Below, one piece after another: positions 11,931 to 23,277 of a DNA stretch of 64,000 nucleotides (the first letter of the stretch is position 1; every line of letters begins with the position of its first letter). The DNA is from Polyodon spathula (lineage: Eukaryota; Chordata; Actinopteri; Acipenseriformes; Polyodontidae): positions 28,650,525 to 28,714,524 of the forward strand of contig NC_054543.1 of NCBI RefSeq assembly GCF_017654505.1, given 5' to 3'. A program made the translations under genes and the position numbers. The notes beneath the pieces were generated by a model. It ran no database searches. It was given only the letters and a program-made list of their open reading frames with translations, and was not told the DNA's origin.

Positions 11931-11939
11931 TTGTGGTTG
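11864..11939 (+). repeat. (GA)n followed by a 39-base poly(G) tract
   Basis: About 18 GA units run to 11900 and are followed by 39 consecutive G residues at 11901-11939. A G run this long can fold into stacked G-quadruplexes and is a known trouble spot for sequencing and assembly. Confidence 0.95.
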
Positions 11940-12028
11940 ACTCGGGCATCCAGGTTTTATTTACAATAGTTGAAGGGGGGTTGTTGCAAGTAGTTACCAC
12001 TAAGGTGCCATCAATTAGTATTGCCTAG

Positions 12029-12406
12029 TGTGGGAGGACATACACATGTGTAAACAAAAGAAATACACAAAAAATCTAAACAAAACACAGTGGGGAAAAA
12101 CACAGTTAGAAAATAAGTTTGTCTATTCTAAACGTAACACTCACAATTCCATACACTGGTCAGACACCCACAGTGTTGTTTCAGCCTATCCATCTCAGGC
12201 TTGCAGAGAACAAAGGAACTGGCTTTCCAGCTTTTCTTTTATAGCATTTGATCTTTGTTAATTGATGATCAAATGATGAACTCCTGGCTACATTCCACAC
12301 TTGTCTTATTAGGGAGGGGATTCTAAACCAAGTCCTTAAATTAAACAAACTTTATTTACAAAACTAAAAAGAAACATAAATACAAAAACACTGTATCCCT
12401 CCCACA
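12029..12406 (-). mobile_element. Possible solo LTR (unconfirmed)
   Basis: The block has inverted ends TGTGGGAGG / CCTCCCACA, and on the minus strand a TATAAAAG box at about 12240 followed by a TCTGCAAGCCTGAG-like start region. That layout would suit an LTR on the minus strand. No 5-bp target duplication is visible (CCTAG against ATTAT), and an AATAAA at about 12350 lies upstream of the TATA box, where it is not expected. Confidence 0.3.
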
Positions 12407-14640
12407 ATTATGTTTTGAAAGACTCTTGGTAATAGTTACTACTTTGCTCTTACTTAGCAATACCTTGTATTAACAATACCTGGATCCCTCAGAGAAGCAG
12501 CTCACCTCTATAAATGCTGAGTGTTTTTTTGGGTTTATTTTTTTTTTGTGTAAATCAATATTTTCAAATGTTTGAGTTGGCCAAATTTTAAGTGAAAAAT
12601 CTGTAAATACCGACCTATACCTTTAAAAAATGGAGAATAAAGGACTTTGACTATACTGTATCAGGGCTTTGTGCCATTGAATTTCATCACATTGTTATTG
12701 CTGGTACCAAGCAATAGGTCTGCTGAGATTTCTGTAGGGATTTCCTGAAGCAAATTAACAAAAACTGATGTCAGATTACATTTATTGGAGGCATTATAGA
12801 ACAAATTGTCAACGTATTCTTTTATATATATAATGTTACAGAATCATTCATTATAAGATACCACTGGGAAGTACTAGGAATCTTGGAACACATGCGTGAT
12901 ATAGATTTAACCTGAACTGTGTAGAATCAATGAGTCATGAACTCATGAGATACAAGGGAAACTGAATACAGAGAATAACAAAATCAGTGCCAGAAATATT
13001 CAATTCTATCAAAACAAACTGCTGAGAAGGAAGAGGATGCAGTGTCTTTTATTTTCAGTTGTTTTGCCAGCTGACCTTTGAAGAACAACAGTCTCATGCT
13101 GGGTTACATATCATTACATCACTGTGGGAAGCTGGAGAAGAGTTTCTTCTGCAGGGAAGTGACTCAACCCACTCCCAAGGACCAGATCGCAGAGGGTCAT
13201 GGTGTGATGTCACTGTTCTTCACGTCAAGTGGTTACTCAGCACTTGCTCCGGGGGTCCAGGCCCAGCCAGTCATTACAGTATTAGGTAATGAAAATAAAC
13301 AATGGGAGACCAGAATAAAAGGGGAAAAGTTTAAGTACTGTAGTCATTGTACCGTAGCTTGGGAAACAGCGGTGGTTTAGTTAAAACCTGCTTACACAAT
13401 CCCTTAGTGTTCTGTAACCATGGAGAATTTACATAAGTAACTATAATTCAGCAGTCCCCTTTATACTGTATATTTACAGACACTGTAACATGGTTTATTG
13501 TCAATTTGTGTGATCTACTATACTTGCTGATGCTTTATCTTTTCACTCAGCTTTAATGCAATCATGTAGCAAGGTGTATCATAGTGAAACATGATATGTT
13601 ATTAGGACACATCTTGCTGACTTTTTTCTAACCCAAAAGACTGTATTTTCTTTTGAACTATTGATAATTGAGATCTAAAGACTCTTAGCAGCTGGAATGC
13701 TTTACCTTAGATTTGTGTCATTGATAGCTTAATCATTTAAACATATTCTTGTCCAGCAATGCATTCCATTCTACATCCACTCTGATCTGTGGTTGCTGAA
13801 ACACATTTGTGTATGTATATAAGTAACTAACTTAAATAATCAAACTTTGCCAAAGTAATTTAGTTTTGGTTTAACTTGGAATTGTTTTCTTCATAAAGCA
13901 ACCCATCCAGGGAACTCATTTGTTTTTGGTGTAGGGAAATGCATTGCAATTGATTTCAGGGCAGGTCTGCACATTGTGTCAGACTGCACTAAAACACAAG
14001 CAACAGAATTTTCCAACTACCATTAAGGCTTACATATTCAAACTGATGTAACACTTGGATTCTAAGCCTTGAATTTCCATGTCCTGTCACAGGGTCCAGC
14101 TAATTAAAGTTTCCTTTCAAAGTGAAGTAATTAAATTATGATACTTAACAGGAACAATCTTAACAATTCTTTGAACACTTGTACAGTTTTCAGTAGCTGA
14201 GCCCATACAGTAGCTGTCAATTTGCAGTGTAGAGTGGGAACAGGTGAGTCTTGTCCAGTGCTAACGTTGTACGTCATGATCCGCGTCCAATCTAAATTGA
14301 GTTTTCTGATAGGGGTTTGCTGCAAACATTTCTATGCATTAAGGAATGATCTGTTTGCATTGAGCAAGTAGATAAACGAGCAAGTCTTCTCACAAGTCAC
14401 TGTGGTGCCCTAAAAAAACAACGATTTAGGAACGACGAACGACTGGGGCACTGATTGCCCATGGAACCCCAACCAAACCCCTTGTTCTTTGTGTTCCTAA
14501 ATAGATAATGATTTAATAAGAAAGGTGTCCCAGAAGTGTATTGGTTTTCCAAATGGGATTCAATACAAAATGACTGGATGGGATATTTCTCCTTGATTTT
14601 AAAAACCTTGAAACAGATGTTTATTGAATGTACATTATGG
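12407..14640. other. Unassigned DNA
   Basis: Nothing recognisable. The overlapping frames at 13059-13380 are the most GC-balanced short ORFs here but match no family I know. Confidence 0.45.
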
Positions 14641-14830
14641 TTGAATTGTTATCTATAGTAAAATATAGCCAATGTTTAATGTTGGACTACCTGACGGCTA
14701 ATAAAAACACATTTAACACGTTGTAAAGTTACTTCTGATTATTTTTGTAAATGTAAGAGAAATTATGCAAATGTTGCTAGCCTACTACTGCACGATCGCA
14801 AAAAAAATGAAAAAGTTATAATCCCCTCCA

Positions 14831-14907
14831 ACCTAGAACCACTAGATGCCGTCAAATTGACGGCTGCATAGAAAACAATAGTATTTCACTTATACAGTAT
14901 AGCGTTC

Positions 14908-14947
<40 letters not shown>

Positions 14948-16249
14948 CATCAGTCAGGACCATGCCGATTAAATCAATCTGCAGCCCTTACATAAATGAA
15001 ACTGAATACAACAAAGTATGGAGCTGATATTTTAGACCAGGAGGCATGGGGTATTTCATGCTTTTATTCTGTTGAAGAAATGCACAGGCAATAATAGCTA
15101 GGAGAAACTATATTGTATATACTGTATAGCCTATAGTAGCTAGCCAGATAATACTTTTGTACAGAAAAGTGCAAAGTAGTACTGTATCGATCACATTTTT
15201 TTTTTCTATGCATCCCAGCTGCTTAGCCTATATACTGTATGTGCTTTTTAGGTCTGTACAGGTATATAAACCCATTTTATTTTCAATTTTGTGTTACTTA
15301 TTGTCACAAAGACGGCCAGAGTGGGGGACATCAGAAACATAAATGAATACACTGAGAAAGGACAAATGAGGTGAAATGATGAAGACGCTTGGTTGAGCCG
15401 GTTTATTGCAAATAAAAGGTTTAAACAAACAGAAGACACAGGACACAGCAAGTTACGCCAAAATAAATAGACAAACAAAAAACGGACTAACACTTAACAA
15501 ACAGTGAGCAGATAAACACACTCGGTGAGTTTAAATAAACAAGTATCGTACTGGTCCCACCAGCACGTAATAGCAATTGATATCAAACTTGGTTTCTCCT
15601 CCTCTATCTCCCGTTCCCTATTCACTGAACACCCAACAACCGGAGTGAGTAAAAGGTGCATGTATATATACTGTTGTGCTGGGATTCAATTACCAATTAA
15701 TTATTCACTTGAATCCCAGCATGTGAATTAATTATGTGCAACCTCTTGCTCACATATTAAATACTTTAAAAATGCACATGAAGTGATGTACAATCCCGTG
15801 CCTAAATACAATTATACATTTTTAAACATACGTGAAACACAGACCCATTTATATCCTGTGTACCAATGCCTATACACCAACATTTAACATACCACACACA
15901 ACATATAACAGAAAATGCACACAGGGGTGGGCACTTTGTCACACTTATTTACAGAGTTTCAGTTATATAGTATATAATGTACCTGTATATACAGACATTT
16001 CTATTCAAATGTTTGTTTATTACATTTTTGTATCATTTTTTGCAGTTGCGCTTCATGTAATATGTCTGTGTATAAACTGTTTTCTGTTTAAATACCCATT
16101 TATTTATATTATTTCAGTTGTGCAGATGCTTTATGTGATGTGGCTGGATAAAACTACAACTTTAATTTGATTATTTGCCCTTTCATTATAACAATATGTT
16201 GTTTTTAATAAAGCCATCAAATTGACGGCTCATGGCGGTTCTAGATATG
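14831..16249. mobile_element. TTAA-type DNA element (family P1), copy 2, carrying a solo LTR
   Basis: Left end CCTAGAACCACTAG is followed by the 17-base perfect palindrome GCCGTCAAATTGACGGC (14848-14864). The right end has nearly the same palindrome at 16213-16229, followed by GGCGGTTCTAG and TTAA at 16250-16253, in inverted orientation. These are inverted termini of one non-autonomous element, piggyBac-like by its TTAA. Without the LTR at 15302-15943 it is about 770 bp. A poly(T) run of 35 sits at 14910-14944. The true left boundary may lie further left, since copy 1 shares similar flanking DNA. Confidence 0.55.
15302..15943 (-). mobile_element. Solo LTR, family F2, TSD CTTAT
   Basis: On the minus strand it starts TGTGACAAAGTGCCC and ends CGTCTTTGTGACA (TG...CA). 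It is flanked by an exact 5-bp duplication CTTAT at 15297-15301 and 15944-15948. A TATA-like GTATATATAC lies near 15665, and AATAAA on the minus strand near 15410 fits the R/U5 polyadenylation signal. It is homologous to the LTRs at 46664-47755. Solo LTRs arise by recombination between the two LTRs of a full element. The host sequence is the P1 element. Confidence 0.92.
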
Positions 16250-16253
16250 TTAA

Positions 16254-17548
16254 GGCGTAAACTTCAAATGCCACACTTTTATTTATTTATTTATTTTTGA
16301 AGGAAAGCACTATCGTCTTTGTAATGGTACAAATTGCAAGGTATTTATAACAGTATTGAAAAAGCAAGACATTTTCATAATAGGGCCTTGCTTTCCTCCA
16401 GTACAAAATAATTAAGAAAAAAAAGGTTTCTGCCCCAGAGCAAGTGAGGAGTATATCAACCCACAGATTATGCAGAGAATTGCCTTTGCAAATAGTCAGA
16501 AAGTAATTAATGTATTTGCCTTTGCAAAAAGTAATTAATGTACTATAATTAGTCGAAATATAAATGTACTTATGTAACACTGAAACACCTGTCAGAAACT
16601 TTAAAAGTATTTGAAACACAAACTGTCAGAAATTGTTACATGTCATTAAAGTACTTCAAATATAAATGTACTTATTTTTAACAACAGCAAACCACTTATG
16701 ACAAACTAGTATACAGATATAAAGAGGTATGACAGTTTTACAGCAGTACAACAGCCACCAGACCTCTGTTTGTTACACATACCATACAATTTCTTAACGT
16801 TACAAAGGTCACATTTTGGTACACTTACAGCATCTTGATGATATACCACTTTCTGACGTTACACTGGTATTCCATTTGTGGTTCAACAACTTCCTCATAT
16901 TCAACAGGGCATTTCTGTAACTTTCTGGAACTTTATTTTGTAAGTCTTGCAAAAAGCTAATGTTAAGCCCCATGAATACAATTTTTAACAATTTGTGGAA
17001 GCAACAGATCACCTGCAAATGGCAATAATTTGAAACTAATTAAAAAAAAAATCACATAAAAATAATACTGAATGAAGAGGTCTCTGAACACCTCATACTG
17101 TATGCTTTTTTTCTTTATTTTCATTTTTGGTCAAAGACGCTTGCTAGAGATACTTTTGGCAGATCTCAACTGTTAATGAAGAATTGCGTCATATGACCTT
17201 TAGTTATAGTAGAAAGCTTTGGGAGGTTATATCACAAAACAGGATCTTCACAACTGAAGTCTTGTGAACATACATAACGGCTTTTGAAATTGTTTCATAC
17301 TAAAAAGTTTTTGATCAATTTGTGCTGCTTTTTAGCAGGAAAAGATGATTTACCCACACTTTTTAGCCATACCACAGTGTGAGGAATGTGCATAATAAGT
17401 GTGTGCTAGTCACATTCTCACGACAATGGAGAGATAATTTGGAGTTTCTAAACTGCATGTTAACCAAGCAACTGCTGGCTGTAGTCAGACTTTAATTTCC
17501 TCATTCCTAAAGGTCACGTGACATGATGCAGTGACTTTAGCTGACATA
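16254..17548. other. Unassigned AT-rich DNA
   Basis: No gene or terminal-repeat structure was recognised. Confidence 0.45.
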
Positions 17549-17550
17549 TA

Positions 17551-17810
17551 CCGTATTACTTCTAATTTAAGACAAACTTTTTTAACCATTTTTTGCTTTA
17601 CATGGTGGTAAGTGTATGACAGAGACGACATCTTAAGTATTATACAGTGCACAGCACAATAAACAACAACACTGTTTCTTGTCAGTTTTGTACAATACAA
17701 TAGTGTAACTGAGGTTGTATCTTTGTAAATGCATATTTATTTGATGTTCTATTTTTTCCAAACATTGAGGGTGGTAAATTCGAGGGCATCTTAAATTCGA
17801 AGGAATACGG
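17551..17810. mobile_element. Mariner-type MITE, TA duplication
   Basis: Inverted ends CCGTATTACTTCTAATTTAAGA and its imperfect complement ending ...TTAAATTCGAAGGAATACGG, each bordered by TA, enclose about 260 bp without coding capacity. The TA borders point to the Tc1/mariner/pogo superfamily. Confidence 0.6.
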
Positions 17811-17812
17811 TA

Positions 17813-18686
17813 GTTTTTTTTACTGAAAATTAAATGTAACTATTGCAGCAACAGAACTCCCTACCACAGTATCACAAATATATGTAGAATACTAAAAGAA
17901 TCTATTGTTACAGGGTAGGGAAAATTAAAATGTCACTGAAAGCTATTTAGTCTTAAAAATATTTTGAACATAATATTTTAGACATGGGTCAGAAAAAGCT
18001 AATTCTGAGGTCTTTCAGATGTGCTATCAGTAAAATGTTATGACAGCACACTGAAAAACTGAATCACAATGCTTCTCCACAAATGAAAGCTATTATCTCA
18101 ACTCAGCCAAATGAATTCACCGCAGTCCAATGGCTGACATTCCATGTCATATCATTAATTTAAAAAAAAATATCAGTTTTGCTCCAAAAACTACTTTTCC
18201 ATTGAGCTGAACTGAAAAATATTAGATGTTTCCCAGTTCACCACACTGACATTTGTAGAATGCCAAAATAGACTTGAGACCAACTTAAAGAAGAAACCAT
18301 AATTTTAAGTACATAACATGCACTTGTGTATAAAGCACATCCATGTATTTAAATTTTTGTTATACACCCTGTTCTCTTGTGTGACATATACCATGCAAAT
18401 ACTTAATCATTTCTTGAAATCTTTATTTATAATGTACCACAAAGTGAAGAAAATGACATTATATATTAAAATGTATTGTACCAAATTCTGCATTATTTTT
18501 TGTGCATATTATAACATGTTCCCTTTATGGCACTATTTCAGTACACTGGAGAAACATTTCTATGGAAACTAGCAAAGTAAAAATCATATAATATTTTATA
18601 TCAAAGTGATCAAAGTGCCAGTTTACGGCACCACCTGGGGTAAGGCAGTAAAAAAGGCAGAGAAAAATGTGCTTCCAAACTAGCGT
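17813..18686. other. Unassigned AT-rich DNA
   Basis: No recognisable feature. Confidence 0.45.
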
Positions 18687-18762
18687 TTAACACTAGAACT
18701 GCCATGGTTATACTCATACCTAAAACCACCACCCGCCAGTTATTATGATGGTCGAATTTTAA
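18687..18762 (-). mobile_element. P1 element terminal fragment with TTAA
   Basis: TTAACACTAGAACTGCC at 18687 begins a 70-base piece that is the inverted counterpart of the P1 right end at about 39960-40030 (shared CATACCTAAAACCACC...CGCCAG blocks). It breaks off at the TTAA (18759-18762) where the next piggyBac-like element starts. Confidence 0.55.
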
Positions 18763-18955
18763 CCCTTTGCCGTCCATTTATTCAGTGCTTATCAGACGTG
18801 TCAGATCCAATTTATTTTCACACGCACTGTTTATTTTACATGCGCTGATTTTTTTTTCAGAGTAAAACAGGTTTAAAAGACACTGAATCGCAAAGCACAC
18901 TCAGTATTGTATCTCCAGCCAAGCCCCACCCCTTGTTCGCTGTATTTTTCACATA
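18763..18955 (-). mobile_element. piggyBac-like MITE (family P2), truncated
   Basis: TTAA is followed by CCCTTTGCCGTCCATTTATTC. The first 190 bases match, in inverted orientation, the right half of the intact P2 copy at 33478-34079 (shared GCTGAATAAATGGAC, CAGTGTGTG-type and ACAAGGGGTGGGGCTTGGCT-type blocks). The other end is missing. Confidence 0.65.
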
Positions 18956-19162
18956 CCTCTATTTTCTAAGTTACCACATATAAAGCAGTACTTCAAAAAA
19001 TGAAAAATTATAATAAAATGAACATTTTACCTGTGTAAACATACAAAACTGTAAAAACATATTATTTTTAAATTAAAAACGAAAGTAGCATATTGTAGCG
19101 TTCTCAGTTAACGCAGGCAGGCACATCACACAGGGCGAGGCAATCCACACGCAGGCGGAGGG

Positions 19163-19235
19163 CGGGCACAAACCTGGGACCTCTCGGGCTAAAGCATTGT
19201 GCTGATACCACTGTACAAGAGCTAGCAAGAGTAGA
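19163..19235 (-). repeat. tRNA-like sequence, possible SINE head
   Basis: Read on the minus strand, GCTAGCTCTTGTACAGTGG...GGTTTGTGCCC resembles the A-box and B-box spacing of a tRNA gene. It is not a clean cloverleaf and no conserved anticodon loop could be settled. A tRNA-derived SINE head or a decayed tRNA pseudogene is possible. Confidence 0.3.
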
Positions 19236-21340
19236 AGGGACACAACTGCACCCGGACCCACTGTAATGACTAAACGTAAAAAAAAAAAAATAGGCATCGT
19301 CTAATCTACTGGCTTTAGAAAAACTAACTGCAGCAAGATAGTACTGGTGGACTGTCAATCAAAACACAGAACAAGTGCACTCAGAACAGAACAAGTGCAC
19401 TCGCAATAGGTCGGTGTTATGGTCATGTTATTGCTCTACTTGGAAGATGTGTTACGAACTAATGAATGGTAAAAATTCAATATTTAAAAGAAATGCTTTT
19501 TGGATATTAATTTGGATATTAATATAAAGTGTTCATAGAATGTTGTTTTCGTGTAGAGTTGTAAGAAATGCATTTGTATATTATTTGAACAACTAAGTTG
19601 TTCAATTTGTTATAGAAACGTTTTCATGTTAACTTTTGTACTTGATAACATTAATGTAAAAAACCAATTGATGATCTTAGGTCTCTCTTTGTATTAGTGC
19701 TGCGCTATTGAGATGTACCTGAGCTGGCCCTGTGGGCACAAAGTGAGTAAACTAAAAAATACATTTCAATAATAAATAAATTGAGTTATTAATCAAATGG
19801 ATTCATCTTGTTCATACTTTAATTGATGTATTAAAATGTTTGGATATACTGTTACTTGACTGATTTCTGTCTTGTTCACAGTCATTTTAAAATAATGTTA
19901 GAAAATGTTATTGAAAAAAAAAAAAAAAAAAATGTTTTTGACCAATTCATTGTGCCCATGTTTTTTTTTTTTCTTTTTCTTATTTCTTTGGGGTGGGGGG
20001 TTGGTTCTACTTCAGAGTCTTGCAACAGGGCCCTGTAAATCCCAGTACTGGCATTGGATAGGATTACAATCTCCAAATTTCCCACCACAATAGACGTCTA
20101 ACAACAATATGTTATCAAGGATTCTTTCAACTGTAAGTCTCAGTACAACGAATAAGAGACTGCTTCACCCTGCTGGATCATATGCATTTAACCAGTTATC
20201 TGATTGGTTAATTCCTTAGTTGTTGCACAGCAAATGGCAAAAATAGGATTCAACCTCATTTATTTTGCATCGCCCCGGTGTAGATCCTGTGTCACCTGTG
20301 GTGTGAATGATACATATCAAAACTATAGGTTTTATTCATTTTGTTGTATCGCTGCAAAGTTTCGCTTGTCACAATGCATCCTGTGTGTAGAGGCCTTTAG
20401 ACAGTGATACAATTCTATAAACAATATGGCCAGATATTCTCTTTGTATTGTGTACTACAGATCCCAAATTCCATAGTCTGCATTCTTCTATTTATAAAAC
20501 ACGTTCTTGGGATCATGCTTTAAGTTGAAATGCTGGGAAACAGTAGAAAATTGCACTGTAGGCATTTTCTTTATTAATTACAAAAGAATTACAAAGAATA
20601 ATGTTTTGAAAAAATTTAGTTATTTTCTAAAATGAAGACAAGAACCTACTTCCTGAAGATGATAAGTTTGCTGACAATTCAGAGTTCCCAAAGAGAATTT
20701 CAAAACTATAAAAACAAAGCACTTTTAAAGCCTGAAAAACATCAGAGGCAGCAAGTTATATAAAAAAAAAAAAAAAAAAAACATAGACAAGATTTTTTTT
20801 ATTAATGAGGAAAAGTGGAACAACATGTGAAGTGCCTTAAGTTTGAGGGTTTGTGAGACTTTGCATGTAAAAATAGACTTTCTGATCTAATCCCAAGACA
20901 GAATGACTGATTTTCTGCATTTACATTAACCCTCTTGGGAAAGGGTTCTGGGTGCTCTGTGTAGAATTATACTATTTTTCTTTGGGTGTTCTTTCTGGAA
21001 ACCTTGATTTGTTTAAATATTGATCAATTCAGTTCCAGGACTAAACTATCCTTTTACAGGGCTTATACAGGACATTGTTGCTGATTCAGAATGGAATTTT
21101 GTGTTATACGTATTGCATTTAAATTGCTTTGTTCAGCTCTTAAAATTGGATAGTTTAGCCTGTGGAAGTAATTTGATTAGCCAGGTCAAAATGGCAACCT
21201 GGAAATTTAGTTAATTGTTTAATTGCTTCATTAATTGTGAGCACCTCCTGTCTATAAAATAAAAAAATGTCTTTCTAAGGTGCTGAAGTTCATTAGCGTC
21301 AGTTTTGTTCTTATACAAATTACACAAATAAAGTTATAAC
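19236..21340. other. Unassigned AT-rich DNA with homopolymers
   Basis: Poly(A) and poly(T) runs near 19914-19931, 19961-19971 and 20761-20780. No gene could be supported. Confidence 0.45.
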
Positions 21341-21349
21341 AATTGGGAG

Positions 21350-21800
21350 TGGCAGCTTCCATTATGCTGGAACAGTTCTGCCATGTGGTCTGCGCTGAGA
21401 CCCAGGGATGGATACAGCGCCACAATTCCAACACCCTGGAGGCTGCAGTCAAACTGGTGGAGGACTACGCGGACTCCCTGGTCTCTGCCTGAACCAGACT
21501 GCTGACCTTCTTCCACCCCGAGCAGCTGGGAATTGCTCCACCTCCACCACCACTTCTCCTTCCGATGGGAGCCAGTTCTCTCAGACCATCGACCCCAATG
21601 GGCTGGCCCACTTCCCTACCATGGAGGCAGTGGTTGGCCCCCAGCCTTATCAGCAGTGGGACAGATATGTAGCCCCAGTGGCCTCTGCCCCTCCTATCTG
21701 TTTAAGATGCCATGAGTCCAGACACATCACCCGGCTGTGCCCCTCGGCAATAGAGTGCAATGTGGGGACATGTTATCTGGCATCAAAAGAGGATAACAAA
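21350..21800 (+). pseudogene. gag: Ty3/gypsy gag remnant with SCAN-like capsid and zinc knuckle
   Basis: The frame opening at 21364 reads LEQFCHVVCAETQGWIQRHN followed by TLEAAVKLVEDYADSL, close to the core of a SCAN domain (LEQF...W...AV.LVEDL). It stops at about 21492. In the next frame a CX2CX4HX4C zinc knuckle is visible at 21699-21740 (CLRCHESRHITRLC), the nucleocapsid RNA-binding motif. SCAN domains of vertebrate zinc-finger proteins are thought to descend from the capsid of Gmr1-like gypsy elements; this copy lies in a pol context, so it is the retroelement form. The N-terminal part of gag is missing. Confidence 0.75.
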
Positions 21801-22060
21801 TGGGGAATGATGGGGAGGGGCCTTGTATTGTTGATGTGGTTGTCGGTAATATGAGTACCCAGGCTTTAGTGAACTCAGGGTGTGAGGAGACCTTGACTCA
21901 ATCAGCTCTCTTAGGCTGTGTGTCATTGCAGCCACAAGGCCAGGTGGCTATCTCCTGTATCCATGGAGACACAACGACCCCGTACTGGTACATGCTTGGG
22001 GACAGGTCCAGTCTATTGAAGATAAGGATGTTGAAGGCACTGTGGCGCTAGTATATTCAC
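21800..22060 (+). pseudogene. Retroelement aspartic protease remnant, catalytic Asp replaced
   Basis: In the frame 21800-22051 the segment IVDVVVGNMSTQALVNSGC lines up with the active-site region of Ty3/gypsy proteases, where the family has D(S/T)G. Here it reads NSG, so the catalytic Asp is lost. It follows the zinc knuckle directly, the normal gag-to-protease order, and the frame soon decays. Confidence 0.6.
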
Positions 22061-22189
22061 ACTTCATTATCAAGGGGCAATTATTATATAGGGTGAACCC
22101 TGCCCAGGCACAGGACAGCCTGTAACACAATTGATGGGTCCCCCATCTTATCACCCGAGGTCATGACGCTGTCGCATGATATCCCTTTT

Positions 22190-22830
22190 TTGGTGTCATG
22201 GCATCGTGAGTATGCAGCAGCATATATTGATGATGTGGTTATTTACAGCTCCACCTGGTGAGAGCATATGGCTAGGCTCACAGCCATCCTGCAGTCTCTG
22301 AGGGTAGCCTGGCTGACAGCCAACTTGGGTAAATGTGCATTTGCCAAACTAGAAACACAATATTTGGGATTTATTATGGGACATGGGTAGGTGAAATCCA
22401 TCGCCACCAAAGTCCAGGTTTTGATGGATGCGGCAATCCCGAAAAGTCGTCCCAGGTCCCAGATGAGGTCTCTTTTGGGGTTGGCCGGTTATTACCGAAG
22501 ATTCATCCCTGAATGTGCCACAGTAGTCAACCCTCTAGTGAACCTCCTAAAAAGAGCACCATAAATTCAATTAAATGGACAGCAGAATGTCAAGGGGCAT
22601 TTCCTACCATTAAGCAGAGACTCTGCTAAGCCCCTACCCTTATCACACCAGATTTTGACAAGAAATTAATCTTCCACACCAACGCTTCGGATGTTGGTCT
22701 GGGGGCAGTCTTGTCCCAGAAGGTCAAGGTAGTAGAACACCCCATCCTCTATATTATTAAAAACCTGCTCCCCCAAGAGCATAACTACTCCATCATTGAG
22801 AAGGAATGTCTGCCATACGTCTCAGGTGTT
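22190..22830 (+). pseudogene. pol: Ty3/gypsy reverse transcriptase/RNase H remnant
   Basis: The RT palm motif AAYIDDVVIYS is at about 22210-22243, followed by QYLGFIMG (thumb) and LLGLAGYYRRFIPE. RNase H shows HTNASDVGLGAVLSQ at about 22677-22720; the usual TDAS Asp is Asn here. Stops break the frame at several places. The fingers of RT and any integrase are missing, and the sequence from protease to YIDD is shortened by a deletion. It appears to belong with the gag remnant upstream. Confidence 0.8.
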
Positions 22831-23277
22831 ATGGTTACGCAGCGGCCTACAAAGAGTACTGTGTTGAACACCATGAGTTTTTGTGAGTTAATTGCCTGTC
22901 TAGTAACCTGTGCTATTTGCCATTTATAGATGGCTAACTAATGCGGGAGCTGTTGCTATAAGCCAGCACCCACCCCAGACCAATCTACACTATTGTTGTC
23001 ACGAATAATTGTACTGAATCACCACTTGCACTTCTGCTGGATTTGTGATCGTGTGTGTTTAAAAGTGTGTATCAATTCCAATATTATTTCAGGACTGAAC
23101 CCCTTGTTGTACATGGAGTATGCACATTGCTGTGTAAATCCCATGATTATTATTTAAGTGTTGCAGGCACGCAACCCAGCAAAATAAAGAGCTGTTTTAC
23201 TGTGAACTGTCTTGTGTCTATCATTCCTGAGGACCTCATCACCACTACACCTGTGCACTGTAATCCACTTTGCCACA
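22830..23277 (+). mobile_element. F3-related 3' LTR, 5' truncated
   Basis: The RNase H likeness stops and an LTR-like sequence follows. It contains GGCTAACTAATGCGGGAGCTGTTGCTATAAGCCAGCACC, related to the GGCTAAC...GAAGCTGTCACC...CCAGCAC block of the F3 LTR at 39145. AATAAAGAGCTG lies at about 23183, and the end is CCACTTTGCCACA, as in F3. The start is truncated, so no terminal TG or target duplication can be read. Confidence 0.55.

Noticed and set aside
12029..12406. Solo LTR as a firm call
   Set aside because: TG...CA ends are present, but the flanks CCTAG and ATTAT do not match and the polyadenylation signal is on the wrong side of the TATA box; listed only at low confidence.
13059..13380. 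Overlapping ORFs as a host exon
   Set aside because: No family likeness, no clear splice sites in phase, and two overlapping frames equally open.
19073..19358. Hydrophobic minus-strand ORF as a membrane protein
   Set aside because: The frame crosses a tRNA-like repeat and a poly(A) stretch, and two frames are open at once.
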